From: Arabidopsis thaliana
Lineage: Eukaryota > Streptophyta > Magnoliopsida > Brassicales > Brassicaceae
Direction: 5' to 3'
Length of the DNA: 64,000 nucleotides
NCBI RefSeq assembly: GCF_000001735.4
Contig: NC_003071.7
Coordinates: forward strand, 17,955,443 to 18,019,442
The notes beneath the pieces were generated by a model. The model searched no databases, had not been told where the DNA came from, and worked only from the letters and a program-made list of their open reading frames with translations. Both the position numbers and the translations under genes were made by a program. This document shows positions 1-11,032 of the stretch, one piece after another; the stretch's first letter is position 1, and every line of letters begins with the position of its first letter.

Positions 1-332
1 GAGGTGATACAGTAAGGAAACCCAGCTCGTTCGATGAGTTTGGCACTAAGAGCATCGAAGCAACATGGACCCTGAAGAACACCAGGGGATTGCATAATAT
101 TCCTTAGCTTCTTCGCCGGAGAAGATGGAAGTTTCGCGTTTCCCGATTCATCGGAAACTACGGTGGAGTTAACGGCGCCACGAAATCGTCTTGAGACAGA
201 GAAGGGGTTCGCAAATAATTCTCCGACGGTTTGTGTGAAAGAAGAAGAGGCAGAAGAAGGGAAAAAACTCGATTTGGATTGTTTATGAAGAATTCGAGGA
301 GGAGAAGAGCTGCAAAAGCTAAGTGCCGCCAT
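1..332 (-). CDS. PEP mutase/isocitrate lyase family protein, N-terminal part (runs off window)
   Basis: The first 110 codons of a minus-strand gene, starting at the ATG at 332. The N-terminus is rich in Ser, Pro and Phe and poor in acidic residues, as in a chloroplast transit peptide. Around residues 74-105 comes a segment including FDALSAKLIERAGF. This is the conserved start of the isocitrate lyase/PEP mutase barrel (carboxyphosphonoenolpyruvate phosphonomutase or methylisocitrate-lyase type), where the loop after the first strand helps bind the oxoacid. The catalytic Cys region lies outside the window, so substrate cannot be judged. From gene order this should be At2g43180. I am sure of the family and unsure of the reaction. 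Another minus-strand frame across the same bases (158-352) is a shadow. Confidence 0.88.
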   Translation of the reverse strand, partial: MAALSFCSSSPPRILHKQSKSSFFPSSASSSFTQTVGELFANPFSVSRRFRGAVNSTVVSDESGNAKLPSSPAKKLRNIMQSPGVLQGPCCFDALSAKLIERAGFPYCIT

Positions 333-777
333 TGAAGCCTTGAAGGATTCACTTCTGTTCGGTAAAAGAAAGAAACAGAAATTGATCAAAAGAAAGAAGT
401 TGGACAAACCGAAACAACAAGAACCAGACCGAACCAGATTTAATAATTAAAAAAAAAAAAAACCATGTCACGTGAGCTTTTTTAGGGTTCACGTGATCAT
501 CTCTATCGTCGAAATACAAGCGGCGGACTTCAAAATCATAACTTTTTTCTTCGCTCCTCTCTTAGCATCGCCGTGAATCGTTGGTCTCAGTTTCTCCGTC
601 CATCTTTGATTCGTCGATCCGTAAGCATCTATTCAGTTTCATGTCTTTTGTTCTAAACTTTTTGGTTTGATTGGGGTTTTACCTTTGGTTAATTAAAGCT
701 TTCTAGATTCTTAGTGTTTGGATTGAATTCTGTAAGGTTTGGTAAAACTATACCAGGTTAGTTGCTATCTAGCTGCA
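333..777. promoter_or_regulatory. Divergent intergenic region and POP4 5' leader
   Basis: This is the space between the minus-strand gene ending at 332 and the POP4 start at 778. Two perfect CACGTG G-boxes lie at 469-474 and 490-495, either side of a TAGGGTT (reverse telo-box-like) element at 483-489. A poly-A run at about 450-462 separates them from the minus-strand gene. The POP4 leader probably contains an intron, with a donor near 619 (GTAAGC) and an acceptor just before 758. G-boxes bind bZIP and bHLH factors in plants; which gene they serve here is not shown. Confidence 0.55.
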
Positions 778-2391
778 ATGGGTACAGAGACGGTTGTGCA
801 TGATCAGGCAAGATGGGCAATGGCTGCAATGGAACGAAGGCTTGCTGTTGCAAAAGCTCAGCTTCTTCAACAACAACAACAGAAGAATGAGAAAGATAAG
901 AAGGGGACTTCTGATGTAGATGTCTCTATGAAAGAATCTCATCAAGCTGATTCACTGCCTACTCCCTCAAAGACATCAATTAAAAAAGGTTTGATGGTTG
1001 AGTATAAACGAAGAATGATTCTCTCTAGCAACTCTTTATTGAACTCTGATTGTCATGGGAATTTGGTTTTGTAGTAGATCCCAAGGATGATGATTCTGTT
1101 GCATATACAAAGTTGTCCCATCCCGTTGATGAGAATCTGCTGGCAACCAATGTTAAGGTATATTCAGATTCTTGAGGAGAACGAAGCTCGGCCTTCTTCT
1201 GTATGATAGATAAGATTGCTCAATGTGTGTGTTTTTTTGTGATTCAGTTTTCTAGTGCAAAGGGAACTATAGTAGACAAGGTTTTGCATAACCTTCTTCG
1301 AAGCGGTGACTCTGCTCAAAAGTACTTGCAAGGTACTAAAAGTGTGAAGCTGGATAACTATATCCTTCTTGATAATTTTGTACAGTCACGGTCTTCGGCC
1401 TCTGGTTCTAAAAAGGCATCACAGAAGGATTCAAAACGTTCTAAAAGCCGTATGTCTATGAAGCGACTCAAGAAATCTGGTGCTTTGCATATCCCTAAAG
1501 ATCTCCAAAAGTGAGTTCTTTATATTTTTTTTTTTTTTTTTTGCTGTCATATAGATTGAACTGGCTCAGCCTATGCATCTGAGTCTATTATTTTGGTATT
1601 CTTAATAAAGTTTAAGTGATTACTTGTTCACTTGTGTTTGAGTGCAGGTTTGATTTGTTTAAGCCAATGCATGGTATGTGGGAAAGTTACATGATGAAAC
1701 TCATCAAGGTGACCGGGTAAGCTACTTATCTGATTACCGAAATACTGATTCAAACTATGTGCTTTCTATAAGGACGAAACTGATGGGAGTAATCTAGTAT
1801 ACACAATCATTTTAAGCTTGGTCATCATTCTTAGACAATTTACTTTTTGCAGGAAGATTCAATTATCTTTAACTCTTCTCTCAGCAGATCTTCATGGTGC
1901 TTTCATGTTTGGTAATCCTTCATTCTTTCACAAATCTGTAGTACTAGGATATGATCTTTTGTCTCTCACTCACTTTCCAAAACTTAACTTCTCTGTACGC
2001 TTAAACAAACCTTAAAACTAGTCCTTTTTTTTCATATTGTAATTTGTTCCAATCATAGCAACCTATTTTACTTGTGACAGTTGCTGAGTGCAAGATAGCA
2101 TCATTCACTGGTGTACAAGGCATAATGGTGCGCGAGACATCCGAAACATTTGGAATAATCACACGAGATGACAAATTTCGAGGTATCTTAAAGCTTTTTT
2201 CACCAATATATTTGCCATAAATATCTTGAATCGTTCTCTTCCCCAGCCTCAAGGCTTAACTTAGTTATTGTAAACAATCTGATACAGTTGTACCGAAGAA
2301 GCTCTCTGTCTTCATCATCCAACTCGACTGCTGGAAGATTACTTTACATGGGGACAAGTTTATTTCAAGAGACAATATTGTTCAACGTTAA
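778..2391 (+). CDS. POP4: RNase P/MRP subunit p29 family (POP4/Rpp29)
   Basis: Seven coding exons: 778-988, 1078-1157 (or 1075-1157), 1248-1510, 1648-1716, 1853-1911, 2081-2182 and 2288-2391. They join in phase to give 295 or 296 residues. The N-terminal third is charged, with a short Gln run and a Lys-rich segment near residues 150-185. The C-terminal half holds the Rpp29 Sm-like barrel, including MHGMWESYM, LSADLHGAF and GIMVRETSETFGI. The family binds RNase P and RNase MRP RNA and acts in tRNA 5' processing and rRNA maturation, in nucleus and nucleolus. The start at 778 follows an acceptor-like site in the leader; an apparent upstream start at 739 has no ATG. Exon 2 has two adjacent acceptors (see findings). 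Likely At2g43190. Confidence 0.93.
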
Positions 2392-2787
2392 TGCTAAAAA
2401 TGAAGCTCTAGTCGTTTTTCTTAGCTAGTGGTAGAAAGCAACCATTGATGACCACAGAAGCATCCTAATCTCACAAGATTTTGCTTTAGATCTTTCCTTA
2501 TGGACCCAACATTTTAATATATTTCTTAATCTTGAATTTTGTATGAATCCTCTGTAAATATACTACTGTGTTATTGTTAATACTAATTTTTATTATTAGA
2601 AAATGAGTGCTTATATCTCAGAAATCCATCTGGGGCCACTAATAAAGACAAGTACAGTTGAAGATTCCAAGGTGAGTCTGACTTAACTAAAGTAATAATA
2701 TTTCACATCACTGTCCTCTCTCTCTCTCTGCAGCTCTAAACTGTTTTGAAACCTAATTGCAGAAGAAGTCCAGACAAAAAAAAGAGG
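2392..2787. other. Intergenic: POP4 3' UTR and PMT promoter
   Basis: An AT-rich stretch that must hold the POP4 3' UTR and the start of the next plus-strand gene. A short TC repeat lies at about 2718-2730, typical of Arabidopsis leaders. An acceptor-like sequence just before 2762 suggests a leader intron. No coding potential is visible. Confidence 0.5.
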
Positions 2788-5094
2788 ATGAATCCATCAC
2801 AACAACACTTACCAAAGCTATGTCCTAAGCGCCTATTCCTCTTCTTCACTCCATTCTTATTGTTCTCTCTCTATTACATCCTCACCACTATCAAAACCAT
2901 CACCATCTCTTCCCAAGATCGTCACCATCCTCCACAGCTTCATGTACCTTCCATTTCCCATTACTACTCCCTTCCAGAAACTTCAGAAAACCGATCGTCA
3001 CCACCTCCACTACTACTACCACCACCACCATCATCCTCATCATCGTTATCTTCTTACTTTCCACTCTGTCCCAAGAACTTCACCAACTACTTGCCTTGCC
3101 ACGATCCATCAACAGCACGACAGTACAGCATTGAGAGACACTATCGGAGAGAGAGGCACTGTCCTGACATAGCCCAAGAGAAGTTCAGGTGTTTGGTCCC
3201 AAAGCCCACTGGCTACAAAACGCCTTTTCCATGGCCTGAGAGTAGAAAATATGCTTGGTTTAGGAACGTACCATTCAAGAGGCTAGCTGAGTTGAAAAAG
3301 ACTCAGAATTGGGTTAGACTTGAAGGAGACCGTTTTGTTTTCCCAGGAGGCGGGACTTCTTTCCCCGGTGGTGTGAAGGACTATGTTGATGTGATTCTGA
3401 GTGTTTTGCCTTTGGCTTCTGGGAGTATCAGGACTGTTCTCGATATTGGATGTGGAGTGAGTTCAGTTACATGAATAGACACCAGAACTTGATTCATCTT
3501 GATATTTTACAGCAGTATTACTACTTTCGATTATGATGGATTCCATGTGTTTTGTTGGACCCAAAATGTCAGGTAGCGAGTTTTGGAGCCTTTTTGCTGA
3601 ACTATAAGATTTTGACAATGTCCATTGCACCGAGGGATATACATGAGGCTCAAGTTCAGTTCGCATTAGAACGTGGACTCCCTGCTATGCTCGGTGTTTT
3701 AAGCACTTATAAGCTGCCTTACCCGTCGAGGTCTTTTGACATGGTCCATTGTTCTAGATGCCTTGTCAATTGGACTTCCTATGGTAATGTGTGTATTTAA
3801 ATAGACCTGTTTATATGATTTAGTTCACTGTGTTTTGAACTGCTTGCTTCATCCACTCTGCTTCTGATACTGAAAGAGAGAACATTTTATCCAGATGGGC
3901 TTTACTTGATGGAGGTGGATCGTGTTTTACGTCCTGAGGGATACTGGGTGTTGTCTGGACCCCCTGTAGCATCAAGGGTTAAATTTAAGAACCAGAAGAG
4001 AGATTCCAAGGAGTTGCAGAACCAGATGGAGAAACTAAATGATGTTTTTAGAAGACTTTGTTGGGAGAAGATTGCTGAAAGTTACCCGGTTGTCATCTGG
4101 AGAAAGCCTTCTAATCATTTGCAGTGTAGGAAAAGACTAAAAGCTCTTAAGTTTCCTGGATTATGCTCTTCTAGTGACCCTGACGCTGCGTGGTGACTTC
4201 ACTTTCCCAAAATCTAATTTGCTCTGCATCTTCAAAAGCTTAAGCTTGATTCGGTTGGATCTTTTTATTAATAGGTATAAAGAGATGGAGCCGTGCATCA
4301 CTCCTCTTCCAGATGTTAACGACACAAACAAGACCGTTCTCAAAAACTGGCCTGAGAGACTAAACCATGTGCCTCGAATGAAAACCGGGTCGATACAGGG
4401 AACAACTATTGCCGGCTTCAAAGCTGACACGAACCTGTGGCAAAGAAGAGTTTTGTACTATGACACCAAGTTTAAGTTTCTCAGCAATGGAAAATACAGA
4501 AACGTCATTGATATGAACGCAGGATTAGGTGGTTTTGCTGCAGCTTTGATCAAATATCCAATGTGGGTTATGAATGTGGTTCCATTTGATCTTAAACCGA
4601 ACACACTCGGTGTTGTGTATGATCGCGGTCTCATTGGAACTTACATGAACTGGTAAATCACTCAAAACGTCTCTGATATCATCTAATTTGACATCTCTTA
4701 TACCATATTTTCCGGTTTTTGTAGGTGTGAAGCTTTATCTACATACCCTCGAACCTATGACCTGATTCATGCCAATGGTGTATTCAGTTTGTACTTGGAC
4801 AAGTAAGATCCGTCCCTAACTTGAAAACTTTGATTTACATTCATTTGGTGATCAAAGTGTAATGGTTTCTTTTTCTTTGTTTCTTATGATAGATGTGACA
4901 TTGTTGATATACTCTTGGAGATGCAGAGGATTCTTAGACCAGAAGGAGCAGTTATAATACGAGACCGTTTTGATGTTCTTGTCAAAGTGAAAGCCATAAC
5001 CAATCAAATGAGATGGAATGGGACAATGTATCCAGAAGATAATAGTGTTTTCGATCATGGAACAATACTAATCGTAGATAACTCAATTAAATAA
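2788..5094 (+). CDS. PMT19: Probable Golgi methyltransferase, PMT/DUF248 family
   Basis: Six exons (2788-3456, 3573-3783, 3895-4192, 4275-4652, 4725-4802, 4893-5094) join in phase to 611 residues, the usual length for this family. After a short cytosolic tail comes one membrane segment at about residues 14-36, then a Pro/Ser-rich stem, giving the type II topology of Golgi proteins. Two Rossmann-type methyltransferase halves follow. The first has VLDIGCG near residue 220 and [13 protein letters not shown]; the second has [15 protein letters not shown] and [14 protein letters not shown] proteins such as QUA2 are thought to methylesterify pectin in the Golgi; the substrate here is inferred only. 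The ATG at 2788 is the first in frame. The symbol is from memory (At2g43200). Confidence 0.92.
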
Positions 5095-5499
5095 AACTCT
5101 TTTTGGTATCACACACTACTACAAAAAATTTGGAAACTTTTGAGAGAGTTGTTGGTTTGGGTTTAAATTGGACAATTACAAAAATTAAGAGGTGCATTTA
5201 GATATTTTGAAAACTTTAATGGACCTCATAAATATTTAATAACAAACATGTAACGACGTTATTGTGACGGTGGCGTTAAGTCGTTAACTGCGTCTGATCT
5301 ACTCGTAGCTTCTTCGTTCTTCAGCATTTGATCGGAGTAGGTAAAGTTGTGGATCTCTTTGTTTCTTGCTAATTCAAATTGATTAAGGTTCCTGGGTTTG
5401 ATCGGCTCTAGCTAGGGGTTTATGGTACTCGTTATATAATTCACTGAATTTAGGGTTCAAGGGTTCTGATTGATCTGCAGTGACCTTTTTGATTGACAG
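5095..5499 (+). promoter_or_regulatory. Intergenic and PUX11 5' leader
   Basis: The 3' end of the upstream gene followed by the leader of the UBX gene. A probable leader intron runs from a GTAAAG donor near 5340 to the CAG or ACAG acceptors just before the ATG at 5500. No open frame or repeat of note. Confidence 0.4.
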
Positions 5500-8118
5500 A
5501 TGGAAGCTCTGTCTTCTCTTACGTTCAAGGGTTCTCTTCCAGAAGCCATATTTGAAGCCAAAGGGAAGAAGAAGCTTTTTGTTGTCTACATTTCTGGTAA
5601 ATTAATGGAATTTTATTTCTCTCTTGTTGGAATTCGAATATGAGTGGGATAGTGTTAGGAGATTTGTTTCTCCTGTAGTATCTCATCTGAATACGATTTC
5701 TGATCATACAAGAATATGGCCTTTTAAGAAAAAGTTTCAACATTGAAGAGAGCCATAATCATATTGTGAGCTCAATCTCAAAAAATTTAAATTTGTTTCC
5801 AAATTTTAGGAGAGGATGAAGAGTCGGATAAGTTGAACAGATTGACTTGGACTGATGCATCGGTAGGTTTCTCTTGTTTTTATACTTTTCATTCTCTTCC
5901 TCTATTGTTGAAAATGCAAACAAGGCTATTTTTCACTCATATCATTATCGTATGTTTCCTTATAAAGGTGGCAGATTCGTTGTCGAAGTATTGTATTTTA
6001 GTGCATATCCAAGCTGGAAGTGTTGACGCCACAAACTTCTCTGCAATATGTATCCTTTCTTTTTATCAGAGAACTTAAGATAGCTGATCTAGTCGAAAGC
6101 TGTTTCTATGGATTTTATAGAGAATGCTTCGTTTCAACAGACTTTCTATAGAATCTGTCTTGTAGGCTTGTAATAAGTTTTAACTCACGTGTGAATGCAA
6201 TAGGGATCTTTACATCAGTTTCTAGACCCATATTCATCTGTTCCTTGTATAGCTGCCATTGGATTCAGTGGTACACAAGTTTGGAGAACCGGTAAGACCA
6301 TATGTACTTTAGATTTTAAGTATTTACACGTTATAGTCAAGCAAACGTACTCAAGTTTGTTTTCTATCCCTTTCTATCTTTCAGAAGGATTTATCACTGC
6401 TGAAGACCTTGCATCCAGTTTAGAGAAAGCGTGGTTAGGACTTCATATCCAGGTACGTGATAGCTGCTTTCTCACTTATGGTGGTGTTCGTCCTTCTATA
6501 CATTTTCAGTTGACTTTTCTCATTTTCAGGAAACAACTGCAAGTATCTTTTCAGCAGCACTTGCATCACAGAACTCAGAGACACCTGTTTCTAGTGCTTC
6601 GAGTGTTGTCTTGCCTCCCGGAAGTGTTCCTTTAGATGCAGCGGTTGCATCTCCATCGACGGCTTCTAGTGTTCAACCCTCAGAGACAAAGTCAACGGTA
6701 ACATCTGCATCAACAACAGAAAACAATGATGGCACAGTTGCAGTTAAGGTTGTCCCTGGAGCTGAAATCATTTCCACATTACTTTAGTTTGTTGTTTTGC
6801 TTACATGATGCAGCCTTTTTTTAAAACAGGGCAAAGAATCTGCTGAACCCAGTAATTTGTGTGATACTACTAAAAACCAGCCAGCACCCTCTGTTGATGG
6901 AACTAAGGCCAATGTTGAACATGAAGCGACAGAGACCCCTTTGCGTGTTCAGGCAGAAAAGGAGCCAATTCGTCCTACAGCCCCAGGAACAAATGATAAT
7001 ACATCCAGGGTTCGATCTTCTGTTGATAGAAAAAGGAAACAGGGAACTGTGATAAATGAAGAGGATAGTGGTGTAGGTGTTAGTGGAAGGGACATTAATC
7101 TAACAAAATCTGTCGATACAAAAGAGACCATGAAGCCAAAGGATGAAGGAGGAGAGGAAGAGGATGGAGAAAAATCCAAAAAAGCATCTGACGTTCATTT
7201 AAACATTCGATTACCTGATGGTAGTAGCCTTCAGGAGAAGTTTTCTGTGACAAGTATATTGAGAATGGTCAAGGATTATGTGAACAGTAATCAAACAATC
7301 GGACTGGGTGCTTATGATCTTGCGGTTCCTTACCCACGTAAGGTGTATACTGACCAAGGTACGTAAAATCTACAATGCATCCAATAGATTTTTATTTTTA
7401 TTTGGTAAAGAACATTTTACCTTAAAACCAGCTTCATCTTGATCGAAGATGATGTTTTCTGCCATTTAGGTTTTTTTTTTTTTTTTTTCTGGTCAGTTTG
7501 GACTAGTGTAGTAGATACATAACTCCATTACTCTTAATCTCTGCAGATCTGGATAAGTCTCTATCCGAGTTGAGATTGTTCGATAGACAAGCACTTGTAG
7601 TAGTTCCGCGAAAAAGAGCAACCGTCTATCAAAGAGGAACATCTTACTCGGAGTCTAACAACAACACAGACCCTAATAGTGGCGGTTACTTTGCTTATGT
7701 TAGAAGAGTACTGTCTTATGCAAACCCGTTTTCATATTTTGGCGGTGGTACTGCCAACGCATCAAGCTCTGTTCCAGAACGTCAAACAAGTATGCGGGAA
7801 TATGATGAGTTTATAAAATCCATTCTAATGCAGAAAGTCGTGTAATTGCTAATCTGATTCTCTCTTTTTCTATCTATAGGACCAAATACGGAGGTGAGAA
7901 ACAATCTGGGGCAAGTAGGGACGTCCTTTCAAGATCCATCAGAAGGTAGGAGCAACGTTAGGAATAGGAGACCAACCACTTCTCGGATTGGAAGTAACAT
8001 CCATACGTTGAATCACAATGAAGATGAGGCTCCGTTTGGTGATGGAAACGCTTTTTGGAACGGAAACTCCACACAGTACGGTGGTGGAAGCGGTGGAGAC
8101 AGTAATGATAGACGATGA
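5500..8118 (+). CDS. PUX11: Plant UBX domain-containing protein (p97/CDC48 cofactor type)
   Basis: Nine exons (5500-5596, 5810-5862, 5968-6049, 6226-6291, 6385-6452, 6530-6748, 6830-7358, 7547-7789, 7880-8118) give 531 residues. The N-terminal 120 residues form a thioredoxin-like fold typical of UBXD2/erasin-type proteins (FVVYISG, SVPCIAAIGFSGTQVW). A long Ser/Thr-rich, then charged linker follows. The UBX domain starts at NIRLPDGSSLQEKF and ends near ALVVVPRK; the C-tail is Gly/Asn-rich. UBX domains dock on the N-domain of the AAA ATPase CDC48, linking it to ubiquitinated cargo. I see no clear UBA domain. The third intron looks U12-type (see findings). Likely At2g43210; the symbol is from memory. 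Confidence 0.92.
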
Positions 8119-8897
8119 AATAAGAGAAGTTGAAATCTGTGTGGATAGATACAGAAACAGCTCGGGTGTTTACTTTTTATACTTGACTCTTTATGAACCA
8201 TTTAAGAGACCAGCTGCAAAATGTATCCTGATGCGTTTCCGTTTTTTCGGTTGCTCGTATTAAATTTAAATCTAAAAAAACTAGCAATTTCTGTTTGATT
8301 AAATTCGGTTCTAGAAATTAATTAGTGTCGTTTGATTAACTTCGGTTCCAATCATAACAAAAATATTAGAGTTAAATGGTTGCTTAAATATAAGAATCTG
8401 TATATTCTTTTCTATGCAAGTGAAGACTTCATTGAACTGTGAAAAGGCGTTCACTGACAGCTTCTTGTTCTCCTAGCGGTTTCCCTTGTGCTCATCCTCA
8501 CACCTTCCAAAATATTATCAACTCGGATAACAAAACATATATATGTGATCAACCAGACAATTTTTTAATATATATTTCTATAGTCAACGATGAGTACGCA
8601 TTTTAATAATCCGGTGAAAGATTAGTCGGACTAACTAAATAATTTTTTTGACATATAATAAACACTTGGACCCCCCAAATTGAGCCTTAAGAAAAGACTA
8701 AACCAGTTCTATTAGTTGCGTACAACTAACGATGATCAACTTGAGTGATTTATATCGGAGATCGTGGGTAGTGATACGGGTCAACAATATAAGGATTTAG
8801 AGATCAATTAGGAATTGAAGTTAAACCTTTTCAATTTTCTTAAAGTTCCCTGATCCTTATTCATTCATCGTATCCACAACCATTCTTAACATTGCCC
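8119..8897. other. Intergenic spacer upstream of CHP-rich gene
   Basis: About 780 bases, AT-rich. The first part is PUX11 3' UTR. I see no conserved coding frame, RNA gene or repeat. The last 80 bases are the presumed leader of the next gene. Confidence 0.5.
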
Positions 8898-10514
8898 ATG
8901 GCTAAGACGCTGGACCTCTTTTGGCACGAACATCCTTTATATGAAAAATATCGTATGTTCACTTGCCAAGAGTGCCATAGGAGTGCTATACCCTTCTTTG
9001 AAGTTTTTTATGGATGCTTCAGATGCAATATAAAATGGCATCCCTATTGCGTGCCAAGGTCAACGAAGAATATTAACCACCCTTGTCACCCGAACCATCC
9101 CCTAGAGGTTCTCCTCCAAGGGCCACCTAGTTACTCTGACGAGAAGTGCAGCCTCTGTCAACGGAAACTCTCCAACTTCGTTTACCATTGTAAGTTATGC
9201 AATTTCAGCATAGATATGGAATGCGGAAACAGGCCCCCGCCCCACAAAGTGGATCATCCAAAGTGCCACGAGCATGCACTCACCCTCATGGGAAGGGAAG
9301 TATCCTTCACTTGCAATGCTTGTGGTACGCATGGTGAACGGAACCCTTATGTATGCCTACCATGCTCTGTCATGTTTCATTATGATTGTATTGATCTACC
9401 ACACGTCATCAACATCAATCGTCATGATCATCGCATTTCACATTCATATCCTCTCAAACGTGGGAATTGGGTATGTGAAATCTGTCGTCAAGATATCAAC
9501 ACCACGTACGGAGGCTATTCATGCAACAAATGTCCAGATTTTTTTGTTCATTCAAAATGTGCAACTAGAAAAGACGTGTGGGATGGGACCGAACTCGAAG
9601 GGATACCTGAGGAAGTAGTAGACGTTGCGCCATTTGAAGTGATCGAGGAAGGGGTAATTTATCATTTCTCCCACGAGAAACATAACTTATTCCTTATTGA
9701 GGATGTTTTTATAGATGGTGCTGAAGACATGCATTGTGAAGCTTGCGCCCGTCCAGTCTCTTCTGAGAAGCACTACAAGTGCGTGGAATGCAAGTTTATT
9801 CTTCACGAAGAGTGTGCGAATCTTCCTCTTACGAAACGACATGGACTTTCCACAGGTATATTTTATCTTCGCTTCGGGAAGGATTTTAGCGAACAAAATT
9901 TCAGTTGTGATGCTTGCAATAGAGATGGAAGGGGTTTTAGCTACAAGGATGAAGAGGGTGTGGTACTCGATGTGTTGTGTGCGTCTCTCTCTTTCTTCAA
10001 GCACCCCAAACTTCATCCTCACACGTTATTTCTAACCACAATAGATCGTGGTACTTGCTTAGCTTGCGGTGAGAATAAACTCAATGTGCTGCGTTGTGTT
10101 GATTGTGATTATTCTTTGGATTACAAATGCGCCACTCTACCATTAGTCATAAAGCATAGGTGTGATACACATTATTTAGTTTTGCGCTCTGGGGAGGAGG
10201 CGCCTGAAGGTAAATATTGGTGTGAAATCTGTGAAGCCGAAACCAATCCTGAAAGATGGTTCTATACATGCGATGATTGTGGGGTCGTGTGCCATATTGA
10301 ATGCGTAACCGGGGACTTTTTGAACATAAAACCTGGAATAATAATGAAGAACAGGGAGAATAAGTTTGAAGTGGGTTTCAACGATCACGATTCTAGACCA
10401 AAATGCACTGATTGTGGCTCTCGTTGTAGGTTCCCTAGGTTTTTCAAGGTTACTAGAAAAAATATTGAGTACTACTATTGCTCAAAAGCTTGTTTTCAGA
10501 ATGCGAAATTCTGA
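8898..10514 (+). CDS. Cysteine/histidine-rich C1 (DC1) domain protein, CHP-rich
   Basis: A single uninterrupted frame of 538 residues from the ATG at 8898; the frame opens slightly earlier but without an ATG. It is a string of at least seven Cys/His modules of the plant DC1 type. Each has a HPL or HRL-like lead, then C-x2-C, a run of about a dozen residues, and YxCxxCxFxLHxxC (for example YHCKLCNFSIDMEC and YKCVECKFILHEEC). The end switches to a different zinc-like knuckle (CTDCGSRC, then YYYCSKACF). DC1 modules bind zinc and may bind lipids or partners; biochemical roles are mostly unknown. Lack of introns and many copies are usual for this Arabidopsis family. Likely At2g43220. Confidence 0.93.
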   Translation: MAKTLDLFWHEHPLYEKYRMFTCQECHRSAIPFFEVFYGCFRCNIKWHPYCVPRSTKNINHPCHPNHPLEVLLQGPPSYSDEKCSLCQRKLSNFVYHCKLCNFSIDMECGNRPPPHKVDHPKCHEHALTLMGREVSFTCNACGTHGERNPYVCLPCSVMFHYDCIDLPHVININRHDHRISHSYPLKRGNWVCEICRQDINTTYGGYSCNKCPDFFVHSKCATRKDVWDGTELEGIPEEVVDVAPFEVIEEGVIYHFSHEKHNLFLIEDVFIDGAEDMHCEACARPVSSEKHYKCVECKFILHEECANLPLTKRHGLSTGIFYLRFGKDFSEQNFSCDACNRDGRGFSYKDEEGVVLDVLCASLSFFKHPKLHPHTLFLTTIDRGTCLACGENKLNVLRCVDCDYSLDYKCATLPLVIKHRCDTHYLVLRSGEEAPEGKYWCEICEAETNPERWFYTCDDCGVVCHIECVTGDFLNIKPGIIMKNRENKFEVGFNDHDSRPKCTDCGSRCRFPRFFKVTRKNIEYYYCSKACFQNAKF

Positions 10515-11032
10515 ATGCCTGAAGGAAGGCGAAAGGAAGGATTTGGAAACATAAAAAGAATATGGGTTTTTACAGATGGAGGCTGTGTAATGTTTTTCAA
10601 TTATTTTCAGATAAACTTGTTTTCTATATTTGGATTTATTGTTGGTTTGCTCATTCAGTTCATAAAACTATTTATGAGAAAGAGAGAAAGAGAGAGAGAG
10701 AGACTTTGAAGGTAATTATTCTTCACACCTTTTATTATAATTCACCAAAATTGGGATGTTTGTTCTATTCTTGATCACACGCCTCTCTGTCGCTTCCTTT
10801 TGACGTTTTCTTTCTTTTCTTAGCTTTTTCTTTTATCTTTTGTGTTTTCTGTCTTTTCTTTTCCGTAGTTATTTGGGATTCCAAATTTTTTTCATTCCTA
10901 AATTTCTCCACGAGCTCATCACCTCCTTTCGTCTCTGCCTCTCATTTGTCTACAAACATTTTTTCCTTTTGATTCGTCTCTCTGGTTTATTGCTCGTTGA
11001 TCGTTTGTTTCTAAATTGCATTCTGATTTCTG
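10515..11032 (+). other. Intergenic with GA run and kinase leader
   Basis: CHP-rich gene 3' UTR, then a GAGA-type run at about 10678-10702, and a pyrimidine-rich stretch (about 10780-11030) that is probably promoter and 5' UTR of the kinase gene. No coding frame is supported. Confidence 0.5.

Noticed and set aside
261-263. DFN instead of DFG (residues 261-263 of the kinase encoded at 11033-13004) as a sign of a dead kinase
   Set aside because: Coordinates here are protein residues. DFN is standard in PTI1-like kinases and the HRD Asp and VAVK Lys are present.
739-777. Upstream extension of the POP4 frame
   Set aside because: There is no ATG at 739, and an acceptor-like CAG lies before 758, so this is leader or intron.
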